This document shows positions 36,201 through 44,944 of a stretch of 64,000 nucleotides of DNA, piece by piece. Position numbers and translations under genes: made by a program. The stretch spans positions 620,001-684,000 of the forward strand of contig NZ_LFMW01000007.1 in assembly GCF_001050345.1 (NCBI RefSeq). Direction: 5' to 3'. This stretch comes from Pseudomonas fildesensis (GTDB lineage Bacteria > Pseudomonadota > Gammaproteobacteria > Pseudomonadales > Pseudomonadaceae). Every line of letters starts with the position of its first letter. Within the stretch, counting starts at the first letter, position 1. The notes below the pieces were generated by a model that saw only the letters and a program-made list of their open reading frames with translations, ran no database searches and was not told the origin of the DNA.

Positions 36201-37543
36201 GGACCTACGACGACGCCGTGGTGGAAGTCCTGCGTGCGCGCCTCGGTGGTTTCGGCCCGCTGAGCCTGATCGAGATCGCCGCGCCGCTGGCCTTGCCGGT
36301 GGCCGCCGTCACCGAGGCATTGGCGCGGCTGGAGCAGGAAGGCTACGTGCTGCGAGGGCGTTTCAGCCCGGGCGCCGGCGACGAGCAATGGTGCGAACGC
36401 CACTTGCTGGCGCGCATTCATCGCTACACGGTCAAGCGCCTGCGCCGGGAAATCGAGCCGGTGGCGTTGCAGGATTTCATGCGCTTTCTGTTCGATTGGC
36501 AGCATGTGTCCGACAGCACGCGCGGCCAGGGCAGCGCGATGTTGGCGCAGATCGTCGGCCAGCTCGAAGGCTACGCCGCCGCCACCTCGGCCTGGGACAG
36601 TGATTTACTCAGTGCACGGCTCAAGGATTACTCCTCCACCTGGCTCGACGACCTGTGCCGCAGCGGCAAGCTGGTGTGGACGCGCCTTAGCAACAGGGCC
36701 AGCGCCATGGCCCTGCGCAGCACGCCGGTGGTGCTGTTGCCGCGCAGCCAGGTGCCGCTGTGGAGCGGACTGACCGAACCCACCGACAGCACGACGTTGT
36801 CGCCCAAGGCGCAGAAAGTCCACCTGGCCCTGCGCGAACATGGCGCGCTGTTTTTCGATGAACTGGTACACGAAGCCCATCTGCTGCGCAGCGAGCTGGA
36901 GACCGCGTTGCAGGAACTGGTGGGTGCCGGCCTGGTGAACGCCGACAGCTTCGCCGGCCTGCGCGCCCTGACCACGCCCGCCAGCAAGCGCCAGGCGCGC
37001 AGCAGTCGCAGGGGCCGTGGTGCGTTTATCGGCGGCATGGACGATGCCGGGCGCTGGGCGTTGATTCGGCGCCCAGCCGCCGCTGCCGGCGCGCATTCCG
37101 CCGAGACGCTGGAACATGTGGCGATGACGCTGCTACGCCGCTATGGCGTGGTGTTCTGGCGCTTGCTGGAGCGCGAGGCGGACTGGTTGCCGAGCTGGCG
37201 CGAATTGCTGCGCACGTTCCATCGGCTGGAGGCGCGCGGTGAGATTCGCGGGGGGCGGTTTGTCAGCGGGTTGGCGGGGGAACAGTTTGCGTTGCCGGAA
37301 GCGATTCCGTTGCTGCGTGAAGTGCGGCGACGGGCGCATGACGGGAGTTTGATCGCGGTGTGCGGGGCAGATCCATTGAACCTGGTCGGCACGTTGTTGC
37401 CGGGCAGCAAAGTGCCGGCCGTTAGCGGGAATCGGATTGTGTATCGCGATGGCTTGCCGGCGGCGGTGATGGTTGCGGGCAAGCAGCAGGTGTTGCTGGA
37501 TATCGATAAGCAGGCGGTTCAGGAAAAATTGATCAGGCATTGA
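33296..37543 (+). CDS. lhr: ATP-dependent helicase Lhr
   Basis: Very large superfamily 2 helicase of 1415 residues, the long Lhr form implicated in DNA repair. Motifs: Walker A AAPTGSGKTLTAF (near residue 50), VYVSPLKALSND (Ia), TTPESLYVLL, DEIH box VIVDEIHAIA, GLSATQKPIEAVSRFL (III), LIFVNTRRLAERLA (IV), VLIATASLELGIDIGDVDLV (V) and QRVGRSGHQVGG (VI). A winged-helix domain and the Lhr-CTD follow. The ATG at 33296 is preferred because the family begins there. It stands alone and ends at a perfect palindrome. Confidence 0.96.
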   Translation: MNLPESTDTVLNGFHPAVSAWFRSTFPSVTSAQAQAWPLIRQRRSTLIAAPTGSGKTLTAFLAVLDDLVHQGLANGGQLPDETLVVYVSPLKALSNDIQINLQNPLAGITEHLQALGLPPLTIRTAVRTGDTPQKDRAQMRKRPPHILVTTPESLYVLLGSDSGRQMLTRTRTVIVDEIHAIAAGKRGSHLALSLERLQGLCAEPLTRIGLSATQKPIEAVSRFLVGTERPCEIVDIGHARPRDLDIEVPPVPLSAVMANDVWELVYDRLATLAREHRTTLIFVNTRRLAERLARHLSERLGKTAVAAHHGSLAKEMRLDAEQRLKAGELQVLIATASLELGIDIGDVDLVCQIGSPGSINGFLQRVGRSGHQVGGTPKGRLFATTRDDLIECAALLDCVRRGELDTLQIPVAPLDVLAQQIIAEVSAREWPEQALLDLIRRAAPYATLDERHYEALLQMLAEGYNGRQGIRSAYLHRDAVTHTLRGRRGAKLTAVTSGGTIPDNADYSVLLEPQSLNIGSVNEDFAVESIAGDIFQLGNTSYRILRVEAGKVRVEDAHGQPPTIPFWLGEAPGRSNELSAAVARLQGQLDALLSTSPGDLQPALDWLTGTLGLNRASAEQILDYLARARLALSALPSQDTLIMERFFDASGGTQLIIHTPFGSRVNRAWGLALRKRFCRTFNFELQAAASENAIVLSLSTSHSFELDEVWRYLNSHSAEHILIQAVLDAPLFGVRWRWNAGVALALPRYTGGRKVAPQIQRMKSEDLIASVFPDQIACLENLAGEREVPEHPLVEQTLDDCLHEAMDSDAWLALLRRMERGEVRLISRDLPAPSPMAAEILSARPYTFLDDAPLEERRTQAVLNRRWSDPQSTDDLGALDADAIAGVREEAWPAPHGLDEMHEALMSLACIAAHEVTPQWAEWLQALAKGGRAYVLQNGLWVAVERLSCLQAIYPNDLALLPGFDEPWTYDDAVVEVLRARLGGFGPLSLIEIAAPLALPVAAVTEALARLEQEGYVLRGRFSPGAGDEQWCERHLLARIHRYTVKRLRREIEPVALQDFMRFLFDWQHVSDSTRGQGSAMLAQIVGQLEGYAAATSAWDSDLLSARLKDYSSTWLDDLCRSGKLVWTRLSNRASAMALRSTPVVLLPRSQVPLWSGLTEPTDSTTLSPKAQKVHLALREHGALFFDELVHEAHLLRSELETALQELVGAGLVNADSFAGLRALTTPASKRQARSSRRGRGAFIGGMDDAGRWALIRRPAAAAGAHSAETLEHVAMTLLRRYGVVFWRLLEREADWLPSWRELLRTFHRLEARGEIRGGRFVSGLAGEQFALPEAIPLLREVRRRAHDGSLIAVCGADPLNLVGTLLPGSKVPAVSGNRIVYRDGLPAAVMVAGKQQVLLDIDKQAVQEKLIRH

Positions 37544-37560
37544 GCTTGAGTACTTTTGAG

Positions 37561-37638
37561 GGCCCCATCGGGAGCAAGCCCCCTCCCACATTTGGAATGC
37601 ATTCCAAATGTGGGAGGGGGCTTGCTCCCGATGGGGCC
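37561..37638. repeat. Perfect 78-bp palindrome (REPIN)
   Basis: The 39 bases up to 37599 are the exact reverse complement of the next 39, with no spacer. Each half holds the fluorescens-type REP core TGTGGGAGGGGGCTTGCTCC, so this is a REPIN whose halves abut. It lies between the ends of lhr and the MscS gene and could end transcription of both. Confidence 0.95.
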
Positions 37639-37655
37639 AGTACCAGCAACATCAA

Positions 37656-39761
37656 TCATTGGGGCCTGGGTTGCTCCGTCAATACCACCGAAGCCGGCAC
37701 CTCTACATCCGGTTCATCCACCTGCGGGGCTCGCTTGGGCAACAAAACCTGCTGTGGATAAGTTTGCGCGAAGTGCACCTCATCACAGTTATCCACAAGT
37801 TTTTTCAGACGCTGGTTAAACGCGCGGCTGACCGCATATTGCCCGCCCGACACCGTACGAAATTGCGCCGTGAGCACCACGCCGTTGAGGTCCATCTTGT
37901 CGACGCCAAACACCTCCAGCGGCCCTTGCAGGTTGTACTTGAGGAACACGTCATCACGAATCGACTGCCCGGCCTCGCGGATCAACTCCACGGCCTTGTC
38001 CACGTCGGTGTCGTAGGTGAACTGCACAGAGAAGAACGCATAGGCAAATTGCCGTGACTGGTTGGTGACCGCCTTGATCTGCCCGAACGGTACCGAGTGC
38101 ACAAACCCCTTGCCGTCGCGCAGGCGCAAGGTGCGGATGGTCAAGCCTTCGACGGTGCCGGCGTGGCCGGAGTCGAGCACCACCCAGTCGCCGATGGACA
38201 GTGTGTCTTCGATGATGATGAACAGGCCGGTGATCACATCCTGCACCAATTGCTGGGAGCCAAAACCAATGGCCAGGCCGACCACCCCGGCACCCGCCAA
38301 CAGCGGGGCGACGTTGATGCCGAGGTTGGCCATGGTGGTGATTGCGCAGATCACCACCAGGATAATTTTCACCGCGTTGCGCAGCAGCGGCAGGATGGTT
38401 TTGACCCGCGTACTGGGCTGGCGACTGGAGCGTTTGTTCACCGGCGGTTTCAGCGCCTCCTGGATCGCGGTGTCGAGCACTACCCAGAACAGCCACGTCA
38501 TCAGCAGGATCAGGCCGATACTGCTGAGTGAATCGCTGATCGCCCGGCCCACCGAGTTGCGCTGGGCAAACTCAAACAGCGAGATACCCCAGATCCGCCC
38601 AAGGACTTCGATAAAGGCGATGGCCATGACGATGCGCAAAATCGCATGCAACAGGCTGAGGAAGCGCTCCTTATAGGCGCTGCTGCGCTGGATCGCCACC
38701 TGGCTGCGGGACCTGAACAGGTGTTGCAAAACCGTGCTGAGAAACACCGTGCCGATCAGCAGGATGGTGGTGAACAGCGCACAGCGCAGCGCCTTCTGGT
38801 TGTCGTCGCCGGCGCCGATCAGGTTGATCGCCGAGACCAGCACCATCAACAGGATCGGCCAATACCACAGCCCGGAAAACACCCGCAATGATTGCTGCAA
38901 CGCCGGGTGTTTAAGGCGCTGGGCCAGCGGCCGATTGCGGATCAAGTGGGCCACCGGGCGACGCAGGCGAATCACCAGTACGCCGAAGATCACTGCCGCG
39001 AACAGGCCGGTGAACACTGCGATACCGCTGGTGATATTGCCGCCTAGCTGGCGGGCGATTTGCGGGCTGGTCAGGGCGTCACTGAGGGCGGCGAGGAAGC
39101 CGATCAGGAACAGCGGCCTGGGGCAGTAATCACGAATGATCTGCACCGCCGGGCGCTTGTGGCCGAGGTTGAACATGACGATGACGCACAACAGCATTGA
39201 CGTGGAAAAAATGCCGCTGCTGGTGGCGTAGGCAAAACACAGCGCCAGCGCGCGGCCCACCGAGGTGGGTAAAAAGTGGCTGACGTATAGGGTCAGCGGC
39301 AGGCAGACCACGGCCGGAATCGTATAAGGCACGACGTACCCCAGCACCGCTTGCAGGCGCCGGCGCTGCTCAATGAAGGGCCGGCGGCTCAAGCGCTGGA
39401 CGACGAAGCGCCCGAGCAGCGTCAACAGCGCAAAGGCGCCGATCCATACACCGGATAACAGCAGGAAATCACCGGCGATGCTCCACGGCGAGCGTTGGGC
39501 CGTTTGGTCGACCAGGCGCCCCACTTCATCCGCCGCCCGATCCGCGCGCAGGCGCCAAGCGTCGACGAGGTTCTGATTGAGGTCCAGCTTGTCCTGTACA
39601 TCATCGATGCTGGAGCTGATGGCACCGAGCAGGCCGCCTTCAACCAGCAATTCCGGCTTGGCCGGCGCTTCGGGTTCAGGCGCGGTGGACGCGGCTTGCA
39701 GTGCGCCGCTGCCGCAAAACAGCAGCGCACCGAGCAGTAATGCAGTCTTGAGATTCAGCAA
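37656..39761 (-). CDS. MscS-family mechanosensitive channel, long form (YbiO-like)
   Basis: Membrane channel of about 701 residues. A signal-like N-terminus (LLLGALLFCGSGALQA) is followed by a periplasmic helical part, several extra membrane helices (DFLLLSGVWIGAFALLTLL, VVPYTIPAVVCLPLTLYV, ALFTTILLIGTVFLSTVL) and a C-terminal MscS core: LLAGAGVVGLAIGFGSQQLV pore helix, DVITGLFIIIEDTLSIGDWV and the beta domain. The frame opens at 39911, but I favour the TTG at 39761 because GGAG lies nine bases upstream and the signal sequence starts there. It should release solutes on hypo-osmotic shock. Confidence 0.85.
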   Translation of the reverse strand: MLNLKTALLLGALLFCGSGALQAASTAPEPEAPAKPELLVEGGLLGAISSSIDDVQDKLDLNQNLVDAWRLRADRAADEVGRLVDQTAQRSPWSIAGDFLLLSGVWIGAFALLTLLGRFVVQRLSRRPFIEQRRRLQAVLGYVVPYTIPAVVCLPLTLYVSHFLPTSVGRALALCFAYATSSGIFSTSMLLCVIVMFNLGHKRPAVQIIRDYCPRPLFLIGFLAALSDALTSPQIARQLGGNITSGIAVFTGLFAAVIFGVLVIRLRRPVAHLIRNRPLAQRLKHPALQQSLRVFSGLWYWPILLMVLVSAINLIGAGDDNQKALRCALFTTILLIGTVFLSTVLQHLFRSRSQVAIQRSSAYKERFLSLLHAILRIVMAIAFIEVLGRIWGISLFEFAQRNSVGRAISDSLSSIGLILLMTWLFWVVLDTAIQEALKPPVNKRSSRQPSTRVKTILPLLRNAVKIILVVICAITTMANLGINVAPLLAGAGVVGLAIGFGSQQLVQDVITGLFIIIEDTLSIGDWVVLDSGHAGTVEGLTIRTLRLRDGKGFVHSVPFGQIKAVTNQSRQFAYAFFSVQFTYDTDVDKAVELIREAGQSIRDDVFLKYNLQGPLEVFGVDKMDLNGVVLTAQFRTVSGGQYAVSRAFNQRLKKLVDNCDEVHFAQTYPQQVLLPKRAPQVDEPDVEVPASVVLTEQPRPQ

Positions 39762-39929
39762 AACACCGGGCTCCTTCGCAAGGGTCTGTAAGGAACTGAC
39801 GGGTTTGAGCCCTGATCGTTCCCCGTGATCCCTCGGGCGTGCCGTCTGTAGGACGCCCGAAACTTTCTTCCCGCAATCGCAGTCAGCCATAAACGGGGGC
39901 CAGGCCCCCACCCTTTTTCAGGAGCAACC

Positions 39930-40709
39930 ATGGCTGCGATTCCCGACTGGGTGCCCATCACTCCCAGCGTCGCCATCACTCGCTTCACGGTGCTGACGGT
40001 CAATATCCACAAGGGCTTCACGGCCCTGAATCGACGCTTCATCCTGCCCGAGCTGCGCGAAGCGGTGCGCAGTGTGGGCGCCGACATGGTGTTCCTGCAG
40101 GAAATTCACGGCGCCCACGAGCGGCATCCCCAGCGCTACAGCGATTGGCCAAACATGCCGCAGTATGAATTCCTCGCCGACAGCATCTGGCCGCAGTTCG
40201 CCTACGGGCGCAACGCGGTCTACCCCCATGGCGATCACGGAAATGCGCTGCTGTCGAAATTCCAAATCATCCGCTACGACAACCTCGACATCTCCCAAAG
40301 CGGCCATGAAAACCGTGGCCTGCTGCATTGCGTGCTGCGCTTGCCGGGCACCGGGCAAGAGGTGCACGCGATCTGCATCCACCTGGGCTTGCGCGAGGTG
40401 CATCGCCAGCAGCAATTGCGCTTGCTGGAGCAACGTATTAGCGAGATCCCGGCCGATGCGCCGCTGGTGGTCGCCGGTGACTTCAACGACTGGCGCCAGC
40501 GCGCCGACCTCAGCCAAAGTGGCCTGACGGAAGTCTTCGTGCACGCCCACGGCAAGCCCGCACGTACTTTCCCGGCGCGCCTGCCATTGCTGCCGCTGGA
40601 CCGCATTTATGTGCGCAACTTGCAGGTGCATAACCCCAGAGTGCTGACCACCCGGCCTTGGTCCCACCTGTCAGACCACGTGCCGCTGTCGGTGGAGATC
40701 GAGCTATGA
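39930..40709 (+). CDS. ybhP: Endonuclease/exonuclease/phosphatase-family protein YbhP
   Basis: EEP-fold hydrolase of 259 residues: [17 protein letters not shown] (metal-binding Glu), [26 protein letters not shown] and SDHVPLSVE carry the family's catalytic Asn, Asp and His. No signal peptide is seen. In E. coli ybhP sits with clsB (ybhO) and ybhN, and the same three genes form an overlapping operon here, suggesting a lipid-related phosphodiester substrate. It overlaps clsB by four bases. Confidence 0.9.
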   Translation: MAAIPDWVPITPSVAITRFTVLTVNIHKGFTALNRRFILPELREAVRSVGADMVFLQEIHGAHERHPQRYSDWPNMPQYEFLADSIWPQFAYGRNAVYPHGDHGNALLSKFQIIRYDNLDISQSGHENRGLLHCVLRLPGTGQEVHAICIHLGLREVHRQQQLRLLEQRISEIPADAPLVVAGDFNDWRQRADLSQSGLTEVFVHAHGKPARTFPARLPLLPLDRIYVRNLQVHNPRVLTTRPWSHLSDHVPLSVEIEL

Positions 40710-41968
40710 ACGTCGCGGTCGAGCACATCTCCACCGACCAGCCGCCGGGCGAAGCCAAGGCCCGCGACCTGGATTACGGTTGGCAAAGCGGCAACCAGGT
40801 CGAGTTGCTGGAGAACGGCGAGGCGTACTTTCCCAAGGTGTTCGACGCCTTGCGCGCAGCGCGTCGGGAGATCCTGCTCGAAACCTTCATCCTCTTTGAA
40901 GACAAGGTCGGCCACGAGCTGCAAGGCATCCTGATTGACGCGGCGCAGCGTGGGGTCAAAATAGTGGTCAGCCTCGATGGTTTTGGTTGCGGCGAGCTGA
41001 GCCCGGGCTTTCTCGGCGAGTTGGCGGAGGCCGGCGTGACGGTGCAGATGTTTGACCCGGCGTCCAAGACCCTGGGTATTCGCACCAACTGGTTTCGCCG
41101 CCTGCATCGCAAGATCGTGGTGGTGGATGCCGCCGTGGCGTTTATCGGCGGGATCAATTTTTCTGCCGACCACCTGGGGGATTTCGGCCCCGAGGCCAAG
41201 CAGGATTACGCGGTGCAGGTGATCGGCCCGGCAGTGGCCGACCTGCATCACTTTGCCCTGGCGCAAAGCGGTCGTCAGGTGCGCACGCGCCGTGGCTGGC
41301 GGCGGCGCCAGCAACGCCCTTCGCTGTGGCCGACGGACAAGTGCGACGGCCTGGTGCGCCTGATTTATCGCGACAACGTGCAACACCGCGACGACATCGA
41401 AGAGGCCTACATCCACGCATTGAGCAAAGCCCGGCAACGGGTGGTAATTGCCAACGCCTACTTCTTCCCCGGCTATCGCCTGCTGCGCGAGATTCGGAAT
41501 GCGGCGCGCCGTGGCGTACACGTCCAGTTGATCATGCAGGGCCAGCCCGACGTGCTGCTGGCCAAGCTGGCCGCACGCATGCTCTACGACTACCTGCTCA
41601 AGGACGGTGTGGTGATTCACGAGTATTGCCAACGCCCGCTGCACGGCAAAGTCGCGCTGGTGGATGACGTGTGGAGCACCGTGGGGTCGAGCAACCTGGA
41701 CCCGTTGAGCCTGTCGCTGAACCTGGAAGCCAACGTGCTGATCCGCGACCGCGCGTTCAATCAGCAGCTGTACGAACGCCTCGAAGTCCTCAGTAAGAAT
41801 CACTGCCAGACCATGCCGGAAAACCGCAAGCCACGTTTATGGCTATGGCGATTGACCGTGGGTTTCCTGGTGTTCCACGTCATGCGTCATTTCCCGGCGC
41901 TGACTGGCTGGCTGCCGGCGCACAAACCGCGTCTGAAACCCATCGAGAGCCCCGTCCATGACCGCTGA
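40706..41968 (+). CDS. clsB: Cardiolipin synthase B
   Basis: Phospholipase-D-family enzyme of 420 residues that makes cardiolipin and can also form phosphatidylglycerol. Both HKD motifs are intact: [20 protein letters not shown] and [20 protein letters not shown]. It lacks the two N-terminal membrane helices of ClsA, as expected for ClsB, and has a hydrophobic C-terminal segment ([19 protein letters not shown]). The start ATG at 40706 overlaps the ybhP stop (ATGA), and the gene overlaps ybhN at its end. Confidence 0.94.
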   Translation: MNVAVEHISTDQPPGEAKARDLDYGWQSGNQVELLENGEAYFPKVFDALRAARREILLETFILFEDKVGHELQGILIDAAQRGVKIVVSLDGFGCGELSPGFLGELAEAGVTVQMFDPASKTLGIRTNWFRRLHRKIVVVDAAVAFIGGINFSADHLGDFGPEAKQDYAVQVIGPAVADLHHFALAQSGRQVRTRRGWRRRQQRPSLWPTDKCDGLVRLIYRDNVQHRDDIEEAYIHALSKARQRVVIANAYFFPGYRLLREIRNAARRGVHVQLIMQGQPDVLLAKLAARMLYDYLLKDGVVIHEYCQRPLHGKVALVDDVWSTVGSSNLDPLSLSLNLEANVLIRDRAFNQQLYERLEVLSKNHCQTMPENRKPRLWLWRLTVGFLVFHVMRHFPALTGWLPAHKPRLKPIESPVHDR

Positions 41969-42914
41969 CACCCATGGCTCTCGATTCCAGCGCTGGAAGA
42001 AGCCGCTGACCATCGCCTTCTTCCTGCTGCTGATCGTGCTGTTCACCCTGCTCGCCCGGCGTATCGACTGGAGCGAAGTGATCCAGACCCTGGGCGATTT
42101 CAAACTGCGCACCTTACTGATCGCCGGCGCGCTGACGCTGTGCAGTTTCCTCGTCTACGCCTGCTTTGACTTGATCGGCCGCACCTACGTCCGCCAGCCG
42201 TTGCGCTGGAAACAGATCCTGCCGGTGGGGATCATCAGCTATGCGTTCAACCTCAACCTGAGTGCGTGGGTTGGCGGGATTGCCATGCGCTATCGCCTGT
42301 ATTCGCGGCTGGGCGTGAGCACCGGCAATATCGCCAAGATCCTTGGCCTGAGCCTGGCGACCAATTGGTTTGGCTATATGGCGCTGGCCGGTGTGGTGTT
42401 CAGCAGCGGGCTGGTGACGATGCCGCCGGGTTGGAAATTGAGCAGTGGCGCGCTTCAAGGCGTCGGCGTGTTGTTGGTGTTGGCGAGCCTGGGTTATTTG
42501 GCCGCGTGCCAGTTTTCGAAAAAACGCGCGTGGTCGATTCGTGGAATCGAGATCAACCTGCCGTCGCTGCGCATGGCGTGTTTGCAACTGGCACTTGGCG
42601 CGTTGAACTGGTCGTTGATGGCAGCGGTGATATTCACGTTGCTGCCTGCCAAACTCGACTATCCGCTGGTGCTGGGCGTGCTGCTGATCAGCGCGATTGC
42701 GGGCGTGGTGACGCATATTCCAGCCGGGCTCGGCGTGCTGGAAGCGGTGTTTATCGCACTGCTGCAACATGAAGCCTCGCGCGGCAGTTTGCTCGCCGGG
42801 TTGATAGCCTACCGGGCGATCTACTTTATTCTGCCGCTGCTGATTGCGCTGGTGATGTACCTCGGCGTCGAGGCGAAAGCCAAGGCGTTGCGGGTGAAGA
42901 AAACACCCGCGTGA
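41958..42914 (+). CDS. ybhN: YbhN-family integral membrane protein (flippase-like domain)
   Basis: Polytopic membrane protein of 318 residues with about eight helices (IAFFLLLIVLFTLLAR, LLIAGALTLCSFLVYACFD, ALNWSLMAAVIFTLLPAK and others). The conserved AFNLNLSAWVGGIAMRYRLY and HIPAGLGVLEAVFIALL blocks mark the YbhN/UPF0104 family, which shares its fold with the flippase half of MprF. Likely role (inference): moving a phospholipid made with ClsB across the inner membrane. It overlaps clsB by 11 bp and ends just before the convergent hydrolase gene. Confidence 0.9.
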   Translation: MTADTHGSRFQRWKKPLTIAFFLLLIVLFTLLARRIDWSEVIQTLGDFKLRTLLIAGALTLCSFLVYACFDLIGRTYVRQPLRWKQILPVGIISYAFNLNLSAWVGGIAMRYRLYSRLGVSTGNIAKILGLSLATNWFGYMALAGVVFSSGLVTMPPGWKLSSGALQGVGVLLVLASLGYLAACQFSKKRAWSIRGIEINLPSLRMACLQLALGALNWSLMAAVIFTLLPAKLDYPLVLGVLLISAIAGVVTHIPAGLGVLEAVFIALLQHEASRGSLLAGLIAYRAIYFILPLLIALVMYLGVEAKAKALRVKKTPA

Positions 42915-42918
42915 GTAT

Positions 42919-43674
42919 CTACTGGGACTGGATGATGCTTAAGCGTTCACCCACGACCATCTCGGTAATCCAGTCGACCAGGATCGACGTATAGGCCTGC
43001 TGCGACACCGGGTCACTCAGGGAGTGGTCGGCGCCATCGATGATGCGGTGGGTCAGGGAGTGAGTCTGCTGGCACGCCGCGCGGTAGCTCATGATGGTGG
43101 CGTGGGGCACGTGGTCGTCGATCTCCGATTCGACGATCAGCACATCGCCGGTGAAGGCCGCGCATGCGTGCAAGGCGCGGTTGGATTCGGCGTGCACCAG
43201 GGTGCCGCGATAATCCATCAAATCGGCCTTGTCCAGGTCGCGCTTGGGTTTGAGCCATTCCTGGTCGCGGTACAACGCCGGCACGCGCAACGCCAGCCAG
43301 CGCACCGGGCGCAATGAGGTGAGAATCGCCGCCAGGTAACCGCCATAACTGGTGCCCACCACCGCCACGGCCGAGGTGTCAATGGCCGGGTGCGAGAGCA
43401 GGCGGTCGTAGGCGGCCAGCAGGTCGCGCAGGTTGTCTTCGCGGGTGACGCGCGATAACGGAATGCCGGAGCCAGCATGGCCACGCAGGTCGAAGGTGAG
43501 GCACACGCAGCCAAGGCCGGCGATGCCTTTGGCCCGTTCCAGGTCGCGCTCCTGGCTACCGCCCCAGCCGTGCACAAACAACACACCCGGCACTTTCGAT
43601 TTGGGGCTGAGGAACGTGCCGCTCATCTGTTCGTCGTCGATATCGATCGCAATGCTTTCGCTTCTAGCCGTCAT
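42919..43674 (-). CDS. Alpha/beta-hydrolase (dienelactone-hydrolase-like)
   Basis: Protein of 251 residues with an alpha/beta-hydrolase fold: oxyanion-hole region VLFVHGWGGSQERDL, nucleophile elbow VVGTSYGGYLAAIL (Ser), an acid near IVESEIDDHVPHATIM and a His in IIDGADHSLSDP. No signal peptide, so cytoplasmic. Substrate unknown; the sequence resembles dipeptidyl-peptidase/acyl esterase-type hydrolases. Its start overlaps the DUF3182 gene by 11 bp, so the two are translated together and probably act in one pathway. Confidence 0.85.
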   Translation of the reverse strand: MTARSESIAIDIDDEQMSGTFLSPKSKVPGVLFVHGWGGSQERDLERAKGIAGLGCVCLTFDLRGHAGSGIPLSRVTREDNLRDLLAAYDRLLSHPAIDTSAVAVVGTSYGGYLAAILTSLRPVRWLALRVPALYRDQEWLKPKRDLDKADLMDYRGTLVHAESNRALHACAAFTGDVLIVESEIDDHVPHATIMSYRAACQQTHSLTHRIIDGADHSLSDPVSQQAYTSILVDWITEMVVGERLSIIQSQ

Positions 43675-44773
43675 AAGATTTAACCGTTACGTACTTGAGA
43701 AGAAAGTCGCTGTTTTCCGCCGGGCCTCGGTATACCTTGATGGCATCCGCCGGCAGCGTTTGGTCCACGTAGGTCTCCACCGAGGACACATGAATGGCTT
43801 TGAGGCCGGGGTTGTTGATGAAGCTTTGCAGCGCCGCGACTTCCGCGCTGCTGGCCCCGCCCATGCGCCAGGATTGTTCGAGCACGCCGCTGCGGCGCTG
43901 GCCGTTACTGTCCAGGCCCTGGGCGATGTCGTAGTTGCGCCGGGAGGCGTAAAAGCCAGGGTAGGCTTCATCGGCCGCCGTGTCGAAGACCTGGGCTTGC
44001 TCGATGGCCTCACGCACGTCGTCGGGCAGGTCGAGCATGAGAAGGTCGTCGTAGTAGCCCGGCACCACAATCAAATTGGAGCCGCCGTAGACGTCTTCAC
44101 CCTGCCCGTCTTTCGTCAGGTATTGCTCGCCGCAGTAACTGAAAACGTGGTCGCCGATAAAGCTTTGGCCCACGCTGTGGGTGATGACGTCGTGCAGGTC
44201 TTGCTCCAGCACTACGCCGTCTTTGAACAGCTGCGCAGCGTCGATTCGCGCCAGCAGGGCCTCGAATTCGTCGAGGCTGTGGATAACTTCCTGGCCGCGC
44301 CCTGCACAGGCGTGTATGGGTTTAAGACGAATCGGGCCGCTGTAAAGTAGGTGCGTGGCGGCAGGCCGGGCATTTTCGAGGGCGAATACGCTCAGGCCAT
44401 CGAGCACCACATTGCGCACTTTCTCGCAGAACAGCGGCGACCAGCCTTCCGGCGCTGTCGCTTCTGGGCTGAGCAGGCCATGGCTGATGGCTTTGGTGCA
44501 GATGAAGTCGTGATCGACATAGCCGCCCCACAGGTCTTCGGGGCCTTTGATATTGAGCGCGAGCGCTTGTGCGGGACCGACCAGGGTTTGGGTGGGCAGC
44601 AAGTAGAGGTCACGGTCGACATGCCGTTGTGGGTCGTAACTGCCGCCAAACTTCAAGCCCAGGATCTGCGCCAGCCAGCGCGCCAGGGCGCGGTTGGTTT
44701 CGATTTCATGCAGCGGTGCACCTTCTCTCGTGGAGTGAGCGACTACCAGCTTCTTGCGATTATTCGGGGTCAT
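43664..44773 (-). CDS. DUF3182 family protein, unknown function
   Basis: Soluble protein of 369 residues. Recognisable family segments are KKLVVAHSTREGAPLHEIET, YLLPTQTLVG, GGYVDHDFICTKAISHGLLS, VLDGLSVFALENARPAATHL, GPIRLKPIHACAGRGQEVI and EDVYGGSNLIVVPG. Acidic and Arg/Lys-rich conserved patches such as RLKPIHACAGRGQ resemble the nucleotide-contact parts of ATP-grasp folds, but this is only an impression. The ATG at 44773 is preferred to 44827 because similarity begins at MTPNNRKK. It overlaps and precedes the alpha/beta-hydrolase gene. Confidence 0.8.
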   Translation of the reverse strand: MTPNNRKKLVVAHSTREGAPLHEIETNRALARWLAQILGLKFGGSYDPQRHVDRDLYLLPTQTLVGPAQALALNIKGPEDLWGGYVDHDFICTKAISHGLLSPEATAPEGWSPLFCEKVRNVVLDGLSVFALENARPAATHLLYSGPIRLKPIHACAGRGQEVIHSLDEFEALLARIDAAQLFKDGVVLEQDLHDVITHSVGQSFIGDHVFSYCGEQYLTKDGQGEDVYGGSNLIVVPGYYDDLLMLDLPDDVREAIEQAQVFDTAADEAYPGFYASRRNYDIAQGLDSNGQRRSGVLEQSWRMGGASSAEVAALQSFINNPGLKAIHVSSVETYVDQTLPADAIKVYRGPAENSDFLLKYVTVKSYDG

Positions 44774-44944
44774 GCGTCCCCCTTGGCGATCCCGCCATGT
44801 GTGGAGGTGGAACGCTGCAGGGATCAAGCCAAGCCTCGCCTCAGGACGATGAGTTGGAAATCAATCAGTTGGCGAAAAAGCGATGGCAGTTGGCCTGCCT
44901 GATTCTGCACGACGGCCCGTTATCTGTGCGGCGTTCTGCACGAT

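Noticed and set aside
35129..36505. Minus-strand open frame of 458 codons inside lhr
   Set aside because: Antisense shadow of a conserved helicase region.
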